Shown in pieces: positions 39,451 through 50,499 of a stretch of 64,000 nt of DNA. Origin of the DNA: Hawksworthiomyces lignivorus. Lineage: Eukaryota > Ascomycota > Sordariomycetes > Ophiostomatales > Ophiostomataceae. The notes under the pieces were generated by a model, which was given only the letters and a program-made list of their open reading frames with translations, made no database searches and was not told the origin of the DNA. The position numbers and the translations under genes were made by a program. Numbering within the stretch: position 1 is the first letter of the stretch; every line of letters starts with the position of its first letter. The stretch lies in assembly GCA_002917075.1 (NCBI GenBank), contig NTMA01000055.1:186001-250000 (forward strand), read 5' to 3'.

Positions 39451-40748
39451 ATGTTCCCGCCTGTGGAAGACGCCGTTCTCCGGAACAACCCCGAGTTTGC
39501 GGCCCTGTACACGACTCTCACCACGGTGATCTTGAATCCCGATGGCTCGACGAAAAACGACGCCGGCGCGAAAGAGCGCGCAGCGGTTCAGGAGGTACAT
39601 TCGTTTTCAACTCTTTTTGGGGGGTGCATTTTCATGTGAAAGACGCTTGCTCACGTGTGATACAGGAACTTAAAAATGTCCGCCTCAAGGCGGCCAAGAA
39701 CCACTTGTTGGCGCAAGCCATAGCAACTACTGTGCCGGCGGCACCCTCTGCAGCCACAGCACTGCCGGCTGCCAAGGGAGCGGTAGCACGGCGAGCCGCG
39801 CGAGCGACAGGATCGGCGGGGGCAGTAGCAGCAGGTTTGAGCAGGCCCTCGGTGGTGGGAAAACCCACGGCCAGCGACCTCCCCCCCGAGCTGGTCGACC
39901 TGCTGCTGCTGCTGCCGCCGCTGCTGCAGGCTGGCGGTATAGCGGTGACGGGATCGATGACGACGACGACGACGACAGCGGCAGCGCCGTCGCTGTCGGC
40001 CGAGGACCTGGAGCTTCTGCTGACGAGCCCGCCGCTCAGCACGGCGCTCCCGCAGCACCTGCCGCGGCTGGCGGCCCTGGTGGGCGACAGCCTGCAGACG
40101 GCGGCGCGGGGCGTGGTGCGCGTGGCGCACCCGGTGACCAACCCGTCGTACCTGCACCGCGGCGTGCCGACGCTGACGGCTGACGCGGCGGCGCTGCAGC
40201 AGGCGGTGGCGGCGGAGCGGGCTGCGCTGGCCACGGCGCGCCAGGCTACGGCTACGGCGCTGCAGGGGCTGCTGTCCGACCAGGCCCGCGCGCTGGTGGC
40301 GCTGCTGCGCGCCCTCGAGGCCAAGCACGGCCCCGTGGCGCGCTCGCTGTCCCTGCGCGCAACCGAGGTGGCGCTGGCCGCGCAGCAGGCCGGCCTGGTG
40401 GCAGCACCGCAGACGCGTGCGGCGGCCCAGCGCGCCGTGTACGGCGACGGGTCCGCCGCCGGCGCTGGCGGGCCGCGGTCTACCGCGACAGCTCTGCGGA
40501 CATACGCCGACCACCTGCGCGACAGCACCGTCCGGCTAGAGGAGGCGGTGCGCGAGCGGAGGGCGCTGCTGCGGGAATACGGCGTGGAGGTGCCAGACGA
40601 GGAAGAGGAGGGCGCCGGCGGAGGGGCCGGGGCACGATCCGCCGCCGGCAAGGAGAAGTCTATGCGCGAGATGGCGCGGATGTACCGGGATATGGAGAAG
40701 CAGGTCGCTGACGCGAAAGGGGACCTGGCACGGCTTGCACGGACGTGA
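39451..40748 (+). CDS. Conserved-looking helical protein of unknown function
   Basis: Two exons, 39451-39594 and 39666-40748, encode 408 residues. The 71-nt intron starts GTACAT, ends ATACAG and is in phase 0; longer in-frame upstream readings lack ATG. The first 60 residues (MFPPVEDAVLRNNPEFAALY, then ILNPDGSTKND) look like a globular or helical start. An Ala-rich low-complexity region follows. About residues 180-400 are heptad-rich, with Leu/Ala helices suggesting coiled coils, a KHGPVARSLSLRATEV segment, and a final helix KSMREMARMYRDMEKQ. No signal peptide or membrane span is seen. It resembles fungal hypothetical proteins; a role in a coiled-coil complex is a guess. Confidence 0.8.
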
Positions 40749-41105
40749 GAGACTGCAGGCTTTCAAGAGACGTCTGCACTTTCTTTTTTACTTTTCAGCG
40801 CAGCATAGCATATTTTCATCGTATTCAGTCGCGTGTATTCGGTTTTTACGTCACAGGTTATCAAGAGAAACATGGTTTAGAAAATTGCTTGGCACGGATG
40901 TATCTAAGTTTATATTGTTTTTTTTTTGTTATTGAGAAGAAGGAAAAGAAAAGAAAAGATAGCCTCCAACATAATTTTACATCTAGGTCTAACTGTTTAT
41001 TGGGTTTTCTTTTTCTGCCGGCGCTCTAAATTGTAAAACCGTCCTTTTCTCCGCTTGATTTTTTTTTACCGCCTCTCCCGTGGTCTCCTCCTTTTTTCCC
41101 CCTGC
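40749..41105. other. Convergent intergenic region
   Basis: Shared 3' region of the gene ending at 40748 and AAT1, which ends at 41106. It contains T-runs near 40918-40929 and 41060-41068. Nothing else is seen. Confidence 0.5.
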
Positions 41106-43099
41106 TTAACCGGTGACCTTGAAGATGGACTCGGCCAGGCGGCCGACGTTGTCGGTGGTGATGCCGGCGACGGAGATGCGGCCGTCGCGGGTGCCGTAGA
41201 CGGAGTACTCCTTGGCCAGGGTGTCGACCTGCTCGGGGGTCAGGCCGGTGTAGGCGAACATGCCGATCTGGCTGGTGATGTGGGACCAGTCGCGCTTGGA
41301 GCCGAGCTTCTCGAGGTTCTCACGCAGCAGCGAGCGCATGGCGATGATGCGGTCGGCCATGCCCTTGACCTCGCCGAGCCACTGCTGGCGCAGGGCGGGG
41401 TCGGCCAGGATGGTGGCGGCGACGCGGGCGCCGTGGACGGGCGGGTTGGAGTAGAGGGGGCGGACGAGGATCTTGACCTGGCTGTCGACGCGCTTGGCCT
41501 CGGCGGCGTCGGCGGCGACGACGCTGAAGGCGCCGACGCGCTCGCCGTACAGGCCCATGTTCTTGGCAAAGGACTGGGCCAGCACGGGCTGGTGGCCCTG
41601 CTCGACAAAGTAGCGCAGGGCGAAGGCGTCGCGGGCGGCGTCGCCGCTGGCGAAGCCCTGGTAGGCCATGTCGAAGAAGACAAAGTGGCCGGCCTCGCGC
41701 ACGGCGGCCTCGATCTCCTTCCACTGCTCCTGGGTGGGGTCGACGCCGGTGGGGTTGTGGGCGCAGGCGTGGAAGAGGAAGACGGAGCCGGAGGGGGCGG
41801 CGCGCACGTCGGCCAGCAGGCCCTCAAAGTCGAGGCCGATGGTCTTGGGGTCGTAGTAGCGGTACTTCTGGACGGTCAGGCCGGCGTCGGTGAAGACGGC
41901 GCCGTGGTTGGCCCACGAGGGCGCGGGAATGTAGATGTTCTTGGGCTTGCCCTCGCCGCCGGGGTAGAAGCGCTCGATGAAGGCGGCGCCGATGCGCAGG
42001 GCACCCGTACCAGAGATGGACTGGGTGATGGCCAGGCGGCCCAGAGCCGGGCTGTCGGCGCCGTAGGCGAGCTCGGCGGCGCCCTTGGTGAACTCGGGCA
42101 GACCGGTGATGCCGGCATACTCCTTGTTCAGGCGCTGGGCGACGACCTTGTCCTCAGCCTCGCGGACCGACGGAAGGACGTAGGGCTTGCCAGCATCGTC
42201 GCGGTAGGCACCAACACCTGTAGAGAAGAGGAAGATGATTCGTCAACAAAAATGAACGTGGTTCACACACACACACCAAGACGATAGTGGGTGGAGCGGG
42301 AGTGCTTTCGGCACAACCGCCGCTCGGAGCGGAACAGCCGCAGCCTCTCGACCAAGACCAAAGAGCACACTACTCACCAAGGTTAATCTTCTTCTCGAAC
42401 GGATCAGCCTTGAATGCTTCCGTGATACCTGTAGGTCCCCCTTGTTAGCGTGTGCCTGACTGTGGGGCGAGACAAAAAGAAAAAAAAGGCCACTTTTGGG
42501 TGGAGCAAAGGAACATGGGGGGGGGGGTCTCAGAGAGAAGAGCAGAGAGGCTTGGGGTGGGCGCCTGGCTGGCAAATATTGCGCTTCTTACCGAGGATAG
42601 CCTATCCATTGGCGATAGGAGCAAGAGACATGCCTTGTATCAGCACCGCACACACGAAAACTGTACCGAGAACGCAGAAACGGCTTTCTGGTTCTCATCC
42701 GAGGTTGAGCGAAGGCTACTTACATCCTAAAATTATATAACTGTCAGTAATCGCACACATCCCACGACGCTCTTTACTTAATTGACCTCTCTTTTTCTTT
42801 TTTCTCCCCTCGCAACTTTTTTTTCCTTTTTTTCTTTGCTTCTCTTTTGTTTCCTTTCCTTTCGTCAAGAAAACCCCGCAACTTTGCAACTTCGCAACCT
42901 CTCAAACTCTCAACCTCACAATATAGCGCATTCGACCACAGCACAAGCCAGATCTGGTCTAGAGATATGGACATACCGGAGGACCCTGGGGAACCTTAGC
43001 CCATGCTGAAGAAAAGCGAACAGCCGGGACCGCGAAGGCGGCCAGACGCCGGTGGGAGGCGCTGGCTTGGCGCGCCGATATTCTCAGAGCAGACAGCAT
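41106..43099 (-). CDS. AAT1: Mitochondrial aspartate aminotransferase
   Basis: Five exons on the minus strand: 43099-42977, 42726-42724 (3 nt), 42601-42592 (10 nt), 42428-42378 and 42217-41106. They give 432 residues, the usual length. Residues 1-33 are a mitochondrial presequence rich in Ser, Ala and Arg. The two tiny exons supply Asp42 and the start of AILG, restoring PPDAILGITEAFK, which is conserved across aspartate aminotransferases. The 3-nt exon sits between TTTTAG and GTAAGT, with CTGAC about 20 nt before the acceptor; the 10-nt exon sits between ATAG and GTAAGA. The PLP lysine is K281 in SFAKNMG; N217 in HNPTG, D245 and Y248 are the other cofactor residues. It interconverts aspartate/2-oxoglutarate and oxaloacetate/glutamate. 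A TGACTCA lies 350 bp upstream. Confidence 0.93.
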
Positions 43100-44654
43100 A
43101 TTTGAAGTTAAGGGACAACGGAAGAGGAGGAGGAGGAGAAAAGAATTGAGAAGACAGACAGTGTCAAGAGAAGAGAACGAAGAGGAGAGCAAAGAGGAAC
43201 CAAAAGAGGGGAGACGAAACAGTCAACACAGAGGGATCAGGCCCTAAATAAAAGGAATGCTCGCTGTTGGAGAAGAAAAAGGTAAGGTGAGTTTGGAGGG
43301 GGAGAGGGAATAGTCGCAGGGCGTAAGGGAACCAGCGAGCGCAACCGCAGGACCAACGGAGAGAATCGGATCCGTGCTTGTGGGGGACTTTGAGGGGGGG
43401 AATGATGAGACGATTTGCTGGGGGTGTTTTTGTTTTTGTGGAGGAAATTGACTCAAAAAGAAAGGTTGGCGTGGATGAAGCGATGACAACAAGTGACGAA
43501 AAAAAGTGGACGAGAAAGATAAAAACGGTGAAAACAGCACGGAAAAAAAAGAAAAGAAAAAAAAAGGGAAAAAAAAATGGCAGCTAATGGAAAGCTATTT
43601 CCATCACCGAATCATGACCGATTCTCCCAATTTCCAGGAAAGATTGGCCAATGACAGAAGCTCAGGCGGGTCCGGAAATCAGGGAAAAGACCAGTAGTAT
43701 CGCCCAGTTGCCTGCCAGCAGCGACTTAGAGAAGAAAACGCAGAAGCAAATGCAGACGAAGAAGAGCAGCAAATGCAGAGGAGAGGCGGCTGCATCGGGA
43801 TTCTTAGCTGTTTTCCCGCTATAATTTCCCGCTTTTGGAAGTAATTCAGGAACACGTAATGGCACAAAGCGAAACAAAGAAAAAGTGGCAGTCTGGATTG
43901 GAAACGAAAAGTGATGTCAGGGCTCGGGCCGCACATAACAAACTAAATCTTACAATAATATCTGCTCCGTATATTATGTGAAATTCGTGTGTCGTTGCCT
44001 TGAGAAGTCGTTTTCTGGTTCACCTGTTGATGCTTCTATCATATGTCTTATTTCTTCCAAGTACTGTACTACTATTATACTACCTACTATATAGTTATTT
44101 CACACTAGTTATATCGTTTCACGGTCGTGTTGTAAATTGCTAAGTGTTAGTAATTGTCCTTTTATCGAATGTGGTGAATCACCATAATACTAAGTAAACA
44201 ATGGGGTTACGTCAAAGCCATCTTTTCAAACAGGCAATAGCCCCAAGAATCACTGTCTCAATAAGATATAACCTTTTCTCGAAGACGAAGACAACCAGAT
44301 CTGGCACCCCTTTAATGCTAATTGCACTGGGATGTTAAAATAATACACTAACGCTGGCGCTAAGTTATCTAGGAACAACCCTCTCTTTCCCATCCCTTCT
44401 GTCTAGATGGGTACCGGATAATTTTGTGCTTTTGCGGATTGCAAAATGTATTTTTGGTACTTAAGCGCTAATTGGACTGCGTATGGTAGGTTTGAGAGTC
44501 TTCATCATACGATCTAGTGTCCATTTTTGTCAGTTCTCTAACGGTCTTTTTTTTTTTTTTTTTTTTTTTTATAATTATTTTTCCCCCTCACCTAGTCTGT
44601 TAACCGACTGTTATGCCGGCCACCACAGTAGTCATGGTTATCCCAATGACGCTG
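43100..44654. other. AAT1 upstream region and HTS1 3' region
   Basis: The AAT1 leader side (43100-43600) is purine-rich on the plus strand, that is C/T-rich in the sense of transcription. It holds TGACTCA at 43449-43455. 43940-44480 is AT-rich without any frame of interest. A T-run of about 24 bases lies at 44548-44571, near the HTS1 3' end. Confidence 0.5.
43449..43455. promoter_or_regulatory. Gcn4/CPC1-type element upstream of AAT1
   Basis: A perfect TGACTCA lies 350 bp upstream of the AAT1 start codon. The second such element is upstream of ARG4. A chance match is possible for a 7-mer. Confidence 0.45.
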
Positions 44655-46315
44655 CTAGGCGCCGCCCCTCGGACGAGTCTCACTAGCAGATTCAGAGAGC
44701 AGCCTCTTGACCTCTGCGACCATGTCGTCTAAAGATACAAGCAGACCTTTATCCTTCTCCGTGTTTTCAGCGCCTGGCGAAATAACCTTTACACGAACCT
44801 GCCCCGCCGCAACTTCATCTTCGCCGAGGATAACGGCCACTGGAACGCCCTGAGATGCATTAAACTGCTGGTGAGGACGTGGCTTCACCTTGGCCGTGAA
44901 CTCTGCCCGAATTCCTGCCTCCCACAGACGGCACGCTACGGCCATGCGCTCCGCCACCAAACCATTGTAGTCCTTACCGCCGAACGCCATGACATATACA
45001 TCAATGTCTCGCGCCAGCTCAGATACCCCCTTTTTCTGCTGCCGGGCCGATAAAATTGTAAAGATGCGGTCCACGCCAAATGAGAGGCCTACGCAGGGGA
45101 TTGGTTGCTTGCCGTACATGCCCACGAGTCCATCGTAGCGGCCGCCGGCAGCTATGCTGCCCACCTGGTTGGCCAGTCCTGGCTGCTTTTGAGGGATGAC
45201 CTCGTAAATAAGGCCAGAGTAGTAGTCCAAACCTCGCGCTAAGGAGAGGTCGAAAGAAACCTTGTCGATCACGTCCATGGCCGAAAGGTACGAGGCCAAT
45301 AGTGCCATATCAGACACACCAGACTGAATACTCTCGTTCGCCATAAGGGCAGCGTCCGCCTGCAAGAGTTGAACCATATCTTGAAGACCGCCGCTCTTGC
45401 GTACGTACTCGCCCACCTGGTCGGCAACATTGCTGTCGAGCCCCTTCTCCTCGACCATCTCTTTTTTTACGGCCTCCCATGGGGATTTGTCCAACTTGTC
45501 AACAGCTGCGCTAGTAGGCCGAATCAGCTTTGGTGGAACACCAGCCACGCTGAACAGGCCATCTAAAATACGCCTGTGGTTGAGTTTGATGGTGATGCTC
45601 AACTGCAGGGCAGTAAATACTTCGACAATGATACGCATGATTTCTGCATCGGGGATCATGGGATCGTAGATGCCCGCAATATCGAAATCACACTGATAGA
45701 ACTCCCGGAGCCGGCCACGTGTGATAGCTGGCTGGTCGCGGCGGTACACCTTTGCAATCTGGTAGCGCTTGATCTGCTTGACGTTGCTGTGCATGGCAAG
45801 CCATCGAGCGAATGGAACGGTCAGGTCATAACGTAGAGAGCAGCGTTCGCCTCCCTGATCCTCAAGGTCGTAGATCAGCCGCGAGTCTTCGCCATATTTT
45901 TCTGACAGAATTTCTCGTAGCTCAAAGACTGGGGTATCTAAGGGAATACCGCCGTGCTGTTTGAAAACATTGCTGATTGTCTGGCTGTTGTAGAGGACGG
46001 GCGTGGTCATACATGTTAGGTGGCGCAACTTGGTAACATGCTCACTTGAAGTAGTAATCCGTATACATACAAGATATGGTCGCGGAGAAGCAAGTCTTGG
46101 CCAACCCAGTCGCGGGTGCCTTTGGGGGTCTTGAGCTGGACAGTCGTGTGAGAGGAGCCTGCGTTGGTAGTAGTCATGTTCAGAAGTACTGCACTATTCA
46201 AGGTGAGATTTGTATTCAAGGCAAGATTGATTCTTGTCTTCGTACACTGTAGTGGTGTTGGAAGGAGTAGGTGGTAGACGGCTCCGAAAGTGGGGCTAGT
46301 CTGGATGGTTTCCAT
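44655..46315 (-). CDS. HTS1: Histidyl-tRNA synthetase, probably cytosolic and mitochondrial forms
   Basis: Two exons, 46315-46071 and 45984-44655, with an 86-nt intron (GTATGT...AACAG). From the first ATG (46315) the protein has 524 residues; from a second in-frame ATG (46177) it has 478. The shorter form starts shortly before LKTPKGTRDW, the normal beginning of the class II catalytic domain. The 46-residue extension has no acidic residue after position 2 and could be a targeting peptide. Using short-form numbers, visible motifs are RYDLT at 87-91 (motif 2 strand), GRLREFYQCDFD at 126-137, the histidine-binding RGLDYYSG at 286-293, and motif 3 GGRYDGL at 316-322. A C-terminal anticodon-binding domain follows. 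In yeast a single HTS1 gene makes both isoforms from two ATGs; the same is inferred here. Confidence 0.93.
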
Positions 46316-46803
46316 ACAAAACCAATAAGGGCCCTCTAATCTTACATTATCATTACTTCAGAAATTTATTGCACGTGCTATATCCCGTGATCTGTGCTTC
46401 CTTGTCCGTGACAATAACACAGCTTCCTACTTTTCTTCTTTTCCTTCTTCTTTTCTTCGTTTTTTTTTTTAAGCAAAACATACTCTTTTTTTTTTTCTAT
46501 TTTCTATTTGTTCCCTTTCCTTCAATAGAAGTCGCAATTCGGTGTACAATTATAGTTCCAAAACATTCTAGGTATATTGGGTTTAAGCGGCACATTTCCT
46601 TTTTGGCGCATGTACTTAGTAACGAGAGTGCTTACAAGGAGTGAGTCGTCTTCTGATGAAGACCAAAAGTGGCTCCTCGGACAAAGGCACACAAACTTTA
46701 GGTGGAGCCGCTGGCGTGACAGCTGGCGGCGCCACCGCATTTTCCGTATCGTACCATATTCGAGTACATGCGCATGCATTGCGTCGTCTCTTTGGGTTCC
46801 GGT
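46316..46803. other. Intergenic between amidohydrolase and HTS1
   Basis: 488 bp, AT-rich with T-runs near 46450-46505. It serves as amidohydrolase 3' region and HTS1 promoter. A near-match TGAGTCG occurs at 46642. No gene is seen. Confidence 0.5.
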
Positions 46804-48891
46804 CTACGCCACACCCGGCCCAGCTGCTCTGTGCGCGAGCGCGCCCCCGATCCACGTCTCCAGGATGGGCACCGACGCCACGATCTGGCTCGGCGGTACG
46901 GCGCGCGGGTCCGCGCCCAGGACCACAAAGTCGGCCTTTTTGCCGGGCTCCAGGGACCCGATCTCGTCGAGCCGGCCCAGCTGCCGCGCCGGGAGGTACG
47001 TGACGCCAGCCAGCGCCTGCTCGAAGGTGAGGCGCTGGTCCGGGCCCAGCACGGAGCCGTCGGCCTCGAGCACGCGGCTGGCCGCAGTCTCGACGTACTG
47101 CAGCGGGCGCGCCTCGCTGATGGGCGAGTCGCTGTGGAACGAATAGGCGACGCCGGCGCGCGCGGCGTCCGCGGCGGGGTCCAGCCGGGCCGCGCGCGCC
47201 GGGTCCAGCACCCAGCGCGCAAACGTGTCGCCCCAGCGCCGCACGTGCGCGATCAGGTGCGACACGCCGAGCCCCAGCTGCGCGGCGCGGGCCAGCTGCG
47301 CGGGCGTCACGTCGGCCGTGACGTGCTCGAGTCGGTGCACGTGGCGGGGCCGCCTGCGTCCGCCGCTGTTTCTGTCGTCGTAGCGGTCCGCCGGCGGCAC
47401 CGCCTCGGCCGCCAGCACCCGCGCGTACACGCGCAGGGCCTGGTCGAGCGCGCGCGCCCCGTTGGTGTGCATGACGATCTGCCAGCCGCCGCGCACAAAC
47501 GGCGCCACCAGCGCCGCCAGCCGGTCGTCGTCCGGTGGCGCGTCCAGCCCCGCGCCGCGCCGGTAGTTGAGGATCCCGTAGTTGTCCGGTTGGCCGCGGT
47601 ACGGCGCGTACACGGCCGCCGTGAACCCCTGCGTCGAGCCGTCCAGCCAGAACTTGACCCCGTACACGGCGCCCGCCGCCTCGCCCGCGTCCGTCAGCGG
47701 CCACGGCGGCAGCCGCAGCACGCCCTCCTCCGCCGCCGGCAGCAGGTGCTCCTCCGCCGTATGGATCGTCAGCGCCCCGTGCAGCCGCGGTAGCACTGTC
47801 CCCGCCGGCAGCGTCGCCCGGTCTAGCACGCGCCGCAGCAGCGCCAGGTCCGCGAGCCCGCTCAGCAGCCCGATGCCGCAGTCAAACGCTGTCGTGATCC
47901 CCTGCTGCGCCCACCGCCGCAGCACCGCCCGGCCCCCCGCCACCGCCTCCGCCGCCGTCGGCTTCTCCAGGCCCTTGCCGGCCGCCCCCACCGCGTCCTC
48001 AAACACCAGGCCCGTCAGCGCTCCGCCCTCGTCCTCCGCATCCTTTTGGTAGTTCTCGTCGTCCGCCGGGTACCCCTCTTCGCCCCGGCGGATGCCGATC
48101 CCCAGCTCCCGGAACGCCGTCGTGTTCAGATACCCCACGTGGCCCGACTGGTTCATCACAAAGACCGCCGTCTTCTCGCCGCTGGCCTCGTCCAGCAGCC
48201 CCCGCGTCAGGTCCGGATGTGCTGCCACCAGCGACGGGTCGAAGCCGTAGCCCGCAATCCAGCGCACCTCTGCATCCGTCTGCTGCTGCGCATTTTCAGG
48301 GGAAGCGGCGGTTGCCTGCCGGATCTTCTCCAGCGCGTCCTCCCGCGTCCGCACGCCGGGATACGTCAGGTTCAGGTACCGGTTGCCGTCCGCTATGAGA
48401 GCAGTCATCAGCAGGTGCACGTGCGGGTCGATGAAGCCAGGCACGATCGCCCGGCCGCGGTAGTCTCGGACTTGGGCATTGGCTGCCTCGCCCACCGCCG
48501 CCTGCACTTCCCCCAGGGTGCCCGTTGCCACGATTGTATCCCCGCGGACGGCAAACGCCTCCGTTGGGCTGAGTCTTCCGCCGGCTAGAGTAAGAACGGT
48601 GCCTCGGAAGATGACAGTATCTGTAGTTCGTGACGGTGCTGGCAGCGAGGCAAGCGCCGCCTCCGTTCTTGTTGTTGCCTGCGCTGTCGTAGATTTCTGC
48701 GCTCCGCCCGTCGGCGGGGCTGCCGCTGTTCTAGTCTGTGGCGATGCGATCTGCACTCCAATTTCTGGAGCCGGAGAATCTCCTCCTTGGTCATTCTTCC
48801 GAAGTGAAGCAAAAATCAATTTGTCAACCTCTGCCGCAGCCACGTCTGGGACGAGGGTCCGGCTGAGATGGTCGATGCTGTCTCCGCACAT
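46804..48891 (-). CDS. Amidohydrolase family 3 protein (YtcJ-like)
   Basis: A single exon of 695 residues from the first ATG (48891); the longer in-frame reading upstream starts only at TTG. About residues 1-90 are a Ser/Thr/Ala-rich extension without a clear signal. The catalytic domain begins with the composite beta-sandwich strand DTVIFRGTVLTL. The metal-binding HVH lies in GFIDPHVHLL with H157 and H159. Later conserved blocks are GVKFWLDGSTQGF, a histidine in IVMHTNGARALD, the HRLEHV block, and FHSDSPIS with the metal-ligand aspartate. The C-terminal domain carries GSLEPGKKADFVVL. This family contains N-acyl amino acid deacylases and other hydrolases of unknown substrate, so I name no substrate. 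It precedes HTS1 on the same strand by 488 bp; no link is implied. Confidence 0.88.
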   Translation of the reverse strand: MCGDSIDHLSRTLVPDVAAAEVDKLIFASLRKNDQGGDSPAPEIGVQIASPQTRTAAAPPTGGAQKSTTAQATTRTEAALASLPAPSRTTDTVIFRGTVLTLAGGRLSPTEAFAVRGDTIVATGTLGEVQAAVGEAANAQVRDYRGRAIVPGFIDPHVHLLMTALIADGNRYLNLTYPGVRTREDALEKIRQATAASPENAQQQTDAEVRWIAGYGFDPSLVAAHPDLTRGLLDEASGEKTAVFVMNQSGHVGYLNTTAFRELGIGIRRGEEGYPADDENYQKDAEDEGGALTGLVFEDAVGAAGKGLEKPTAAEAVAGGRAVLRRWAQQGITTAFDCGIGLLSGLADLALLRRVLDRATLPAGTVLPRLHGALTIHTAEEHLLPAAEEGVLRLPPWPLTDAGEAAGAVYGVKFWLDGSTQGFTAAVYAPYRGQPDNYGILNYRRGAGLDAPPDDDRLAALVAPFVRGGWQIVMHTNGARALDQALRVYARVLAAEAVPPADRYDDRNSGGRRRPRHVHRLEHVTADVTPAQLARAAQLGLGVSHLIAHVRRWGDTFARWVLDPARAARLDPAADAARAGVAYSFHSDSPISEARPLQYVETAASRVLEADGSVLGPDQRLTFEQALAGVTYLPARQLGRLDEIGSLEPGKKADFVVLGADPRAVPPSQIVASVPILETWIGGALAHRAAGPGVA

Positions 48892-50340
48892 ATTTTCGTC
48901 TCTTCTGCCACCCGGAGAGTGTCTTAGGTCGCTAATTATACTACTCTTCTTCCACTGAGTCAAACTTCCAAAGCAATTCAGAAGATCATATGTTTATTGT
49001 CCAGAGCGACGTTGTATAGCCATCTCTCAAAGGCCACTTCGAATGAGATCGTCACGCCTATTTGCACTAATGCCGTAGCATGGAAGCACGCAATTTATTG
49101 GAAGTGTGAGATTCAGCCACCAGAAATGGATCGAAGCTAATGCTTCTAGCAAGAAACAAAACAAGAGCTCTACAGCCGTAACTTATTGGGAGATCAGTTG
49201 AAAGGTATCCTATTGCAAGCTATCTCATGTAGATGCTCCGAAAACGGATTTTGTACATCTCCGCACTACGCTATCACGGAATAACGGCTCATCTATTCAA
49301 ATTGCGGCGGGCTTTAGATGGCAGATGACGACCATTTTAATTCGAACAATATGGTATCTATATAAAGATACGACATTCGGCACGGAAGAATATTTTTCGC
49401 AGTTGGTAAGGAGAGAACTCAGATGGTGGTGGTAGTTGCGAAGAAGTGGAAATAAACAGACACGACAACAAAACCGTGCGTCCCTATGCCGCTCACAATC
49501 TCTTAAAGCAGCCAGCTGCAACTGTTAGTAGAATGTCAAATGGCAAGTTTGCAAAAACTTTGAACCAACGGTTTCATGTAGGCCAAGCCTCAACTATTGT
49601 CCTTACAGACTAGTCCGCTCAACATGTAAAGGCTCCTGCGAAGTCCTTACCCACGAAAAAACCCCATTCTTAGTTCTACATGCTTAACATCTACAGAAGC
49701 AATTTTTTTCAGTATTATGCATACATGATCGATGTATTAAGCTTTTTTACAAGTCTCTAGCTAGAGAACATATCTTACACAGATTCTTGAATCCTCAAGA
49801 AATAGCTAGGACTGAAGAAGAAAAAAGAGAATCTACCTCACAGCCTGGTCCAGAACCAGAAGGAAAGATGATAGCATGCATGAATATGGTAACGCGAGCG
49901 GGACGTCTCTAAGCTCTAGACAAGATGTAGCCGAAATATTGAAAATTGGAAGACAACACGGGCATGCTATCTTTGCAACCGAATACAAAAGCACGGGTTA
50001 CATTGTATATGCCGCCAAGAAGAAAGAACCAGAGCTCTTGATTTGAGAAGAAATTCTTGAATGAGCTCAGGCGGGCAAAACTTAATAAGGCAGCCCAGTT
50101 GTTTCAAATTATGAACAATGTAAATGAAGGCAGCACGGAGAAGAGCCTCTTTACGCTGGTGTCTCAGAAGGTTCCCTCTTTAAGCTGGCATCTCAGCAGG
50201 ATTCCTCTTTATGCTGGTATCTCGGCAGGTTTCCTGTTTTGCTCTAGCTTTCTCCTCTGCCGTTTTCAGCTCTCGAGGGCCTCCAAGAACATATGACATT
50301 TTCCAATGTCTCTTAATTAAGCCGTAGAACAAGTTGATTT
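48892..50340. other. Gene-poor AT-rich stretch
   Basis: No gene is recognised. The sequence is AT-richer than neighbouring genes and its open frames are short. It includes the short tandem repeat described separately. Confidence 0.5.
50145..50245. repeat. Three to four imperfect tandem copies of a ~29-bp unit
   Basis: The unit has the form TTCCTCTTTA-n-GCTGG-nn-TCTC-n-GCAGG. Copies begin near 50145, 50172 and 50202, with a partial fourth near 50231. It lies inside a short plus-strand open frame (50057-50296) that I do not recognise. The 29-30 bp period would not keep a coding frame in every copy. Confidence 0.7.
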
Positions 50341-50499
50341 ACATTCATACTACGCTATGATAAACGCCACTGCAATTCGTTGTATTCTTGGAAAGAAGTA
50401 GCGGAGAGAACGGCGTTCTCAAGCCGCATCCCGTTAATAGCCGTGACCGGTCTTCCCGAAAGGCTGCAGGAGTAGCCATCAAATAGAGAAAGCACACAG

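Noticed and set aside
41055..42287. 410-codon plus-strand open frame opposite AAT1
   Set aside because: Gly/Ala/Val-rich antisense shadow that crosses AAT1 exon and intron sequence; no known fold.
46642..46648. TGAGTCG upstream of HTS1 as a CPC1 site
   Set aside because: One mismatch to TGASTCA and more than 300 bp from the start; too weak to call.
46768..47793. 341-codon plus-strand open frame opposite the amidohydrolase
   Set aside because: Arg/Val-rich shadow frame with no recognisable domain.
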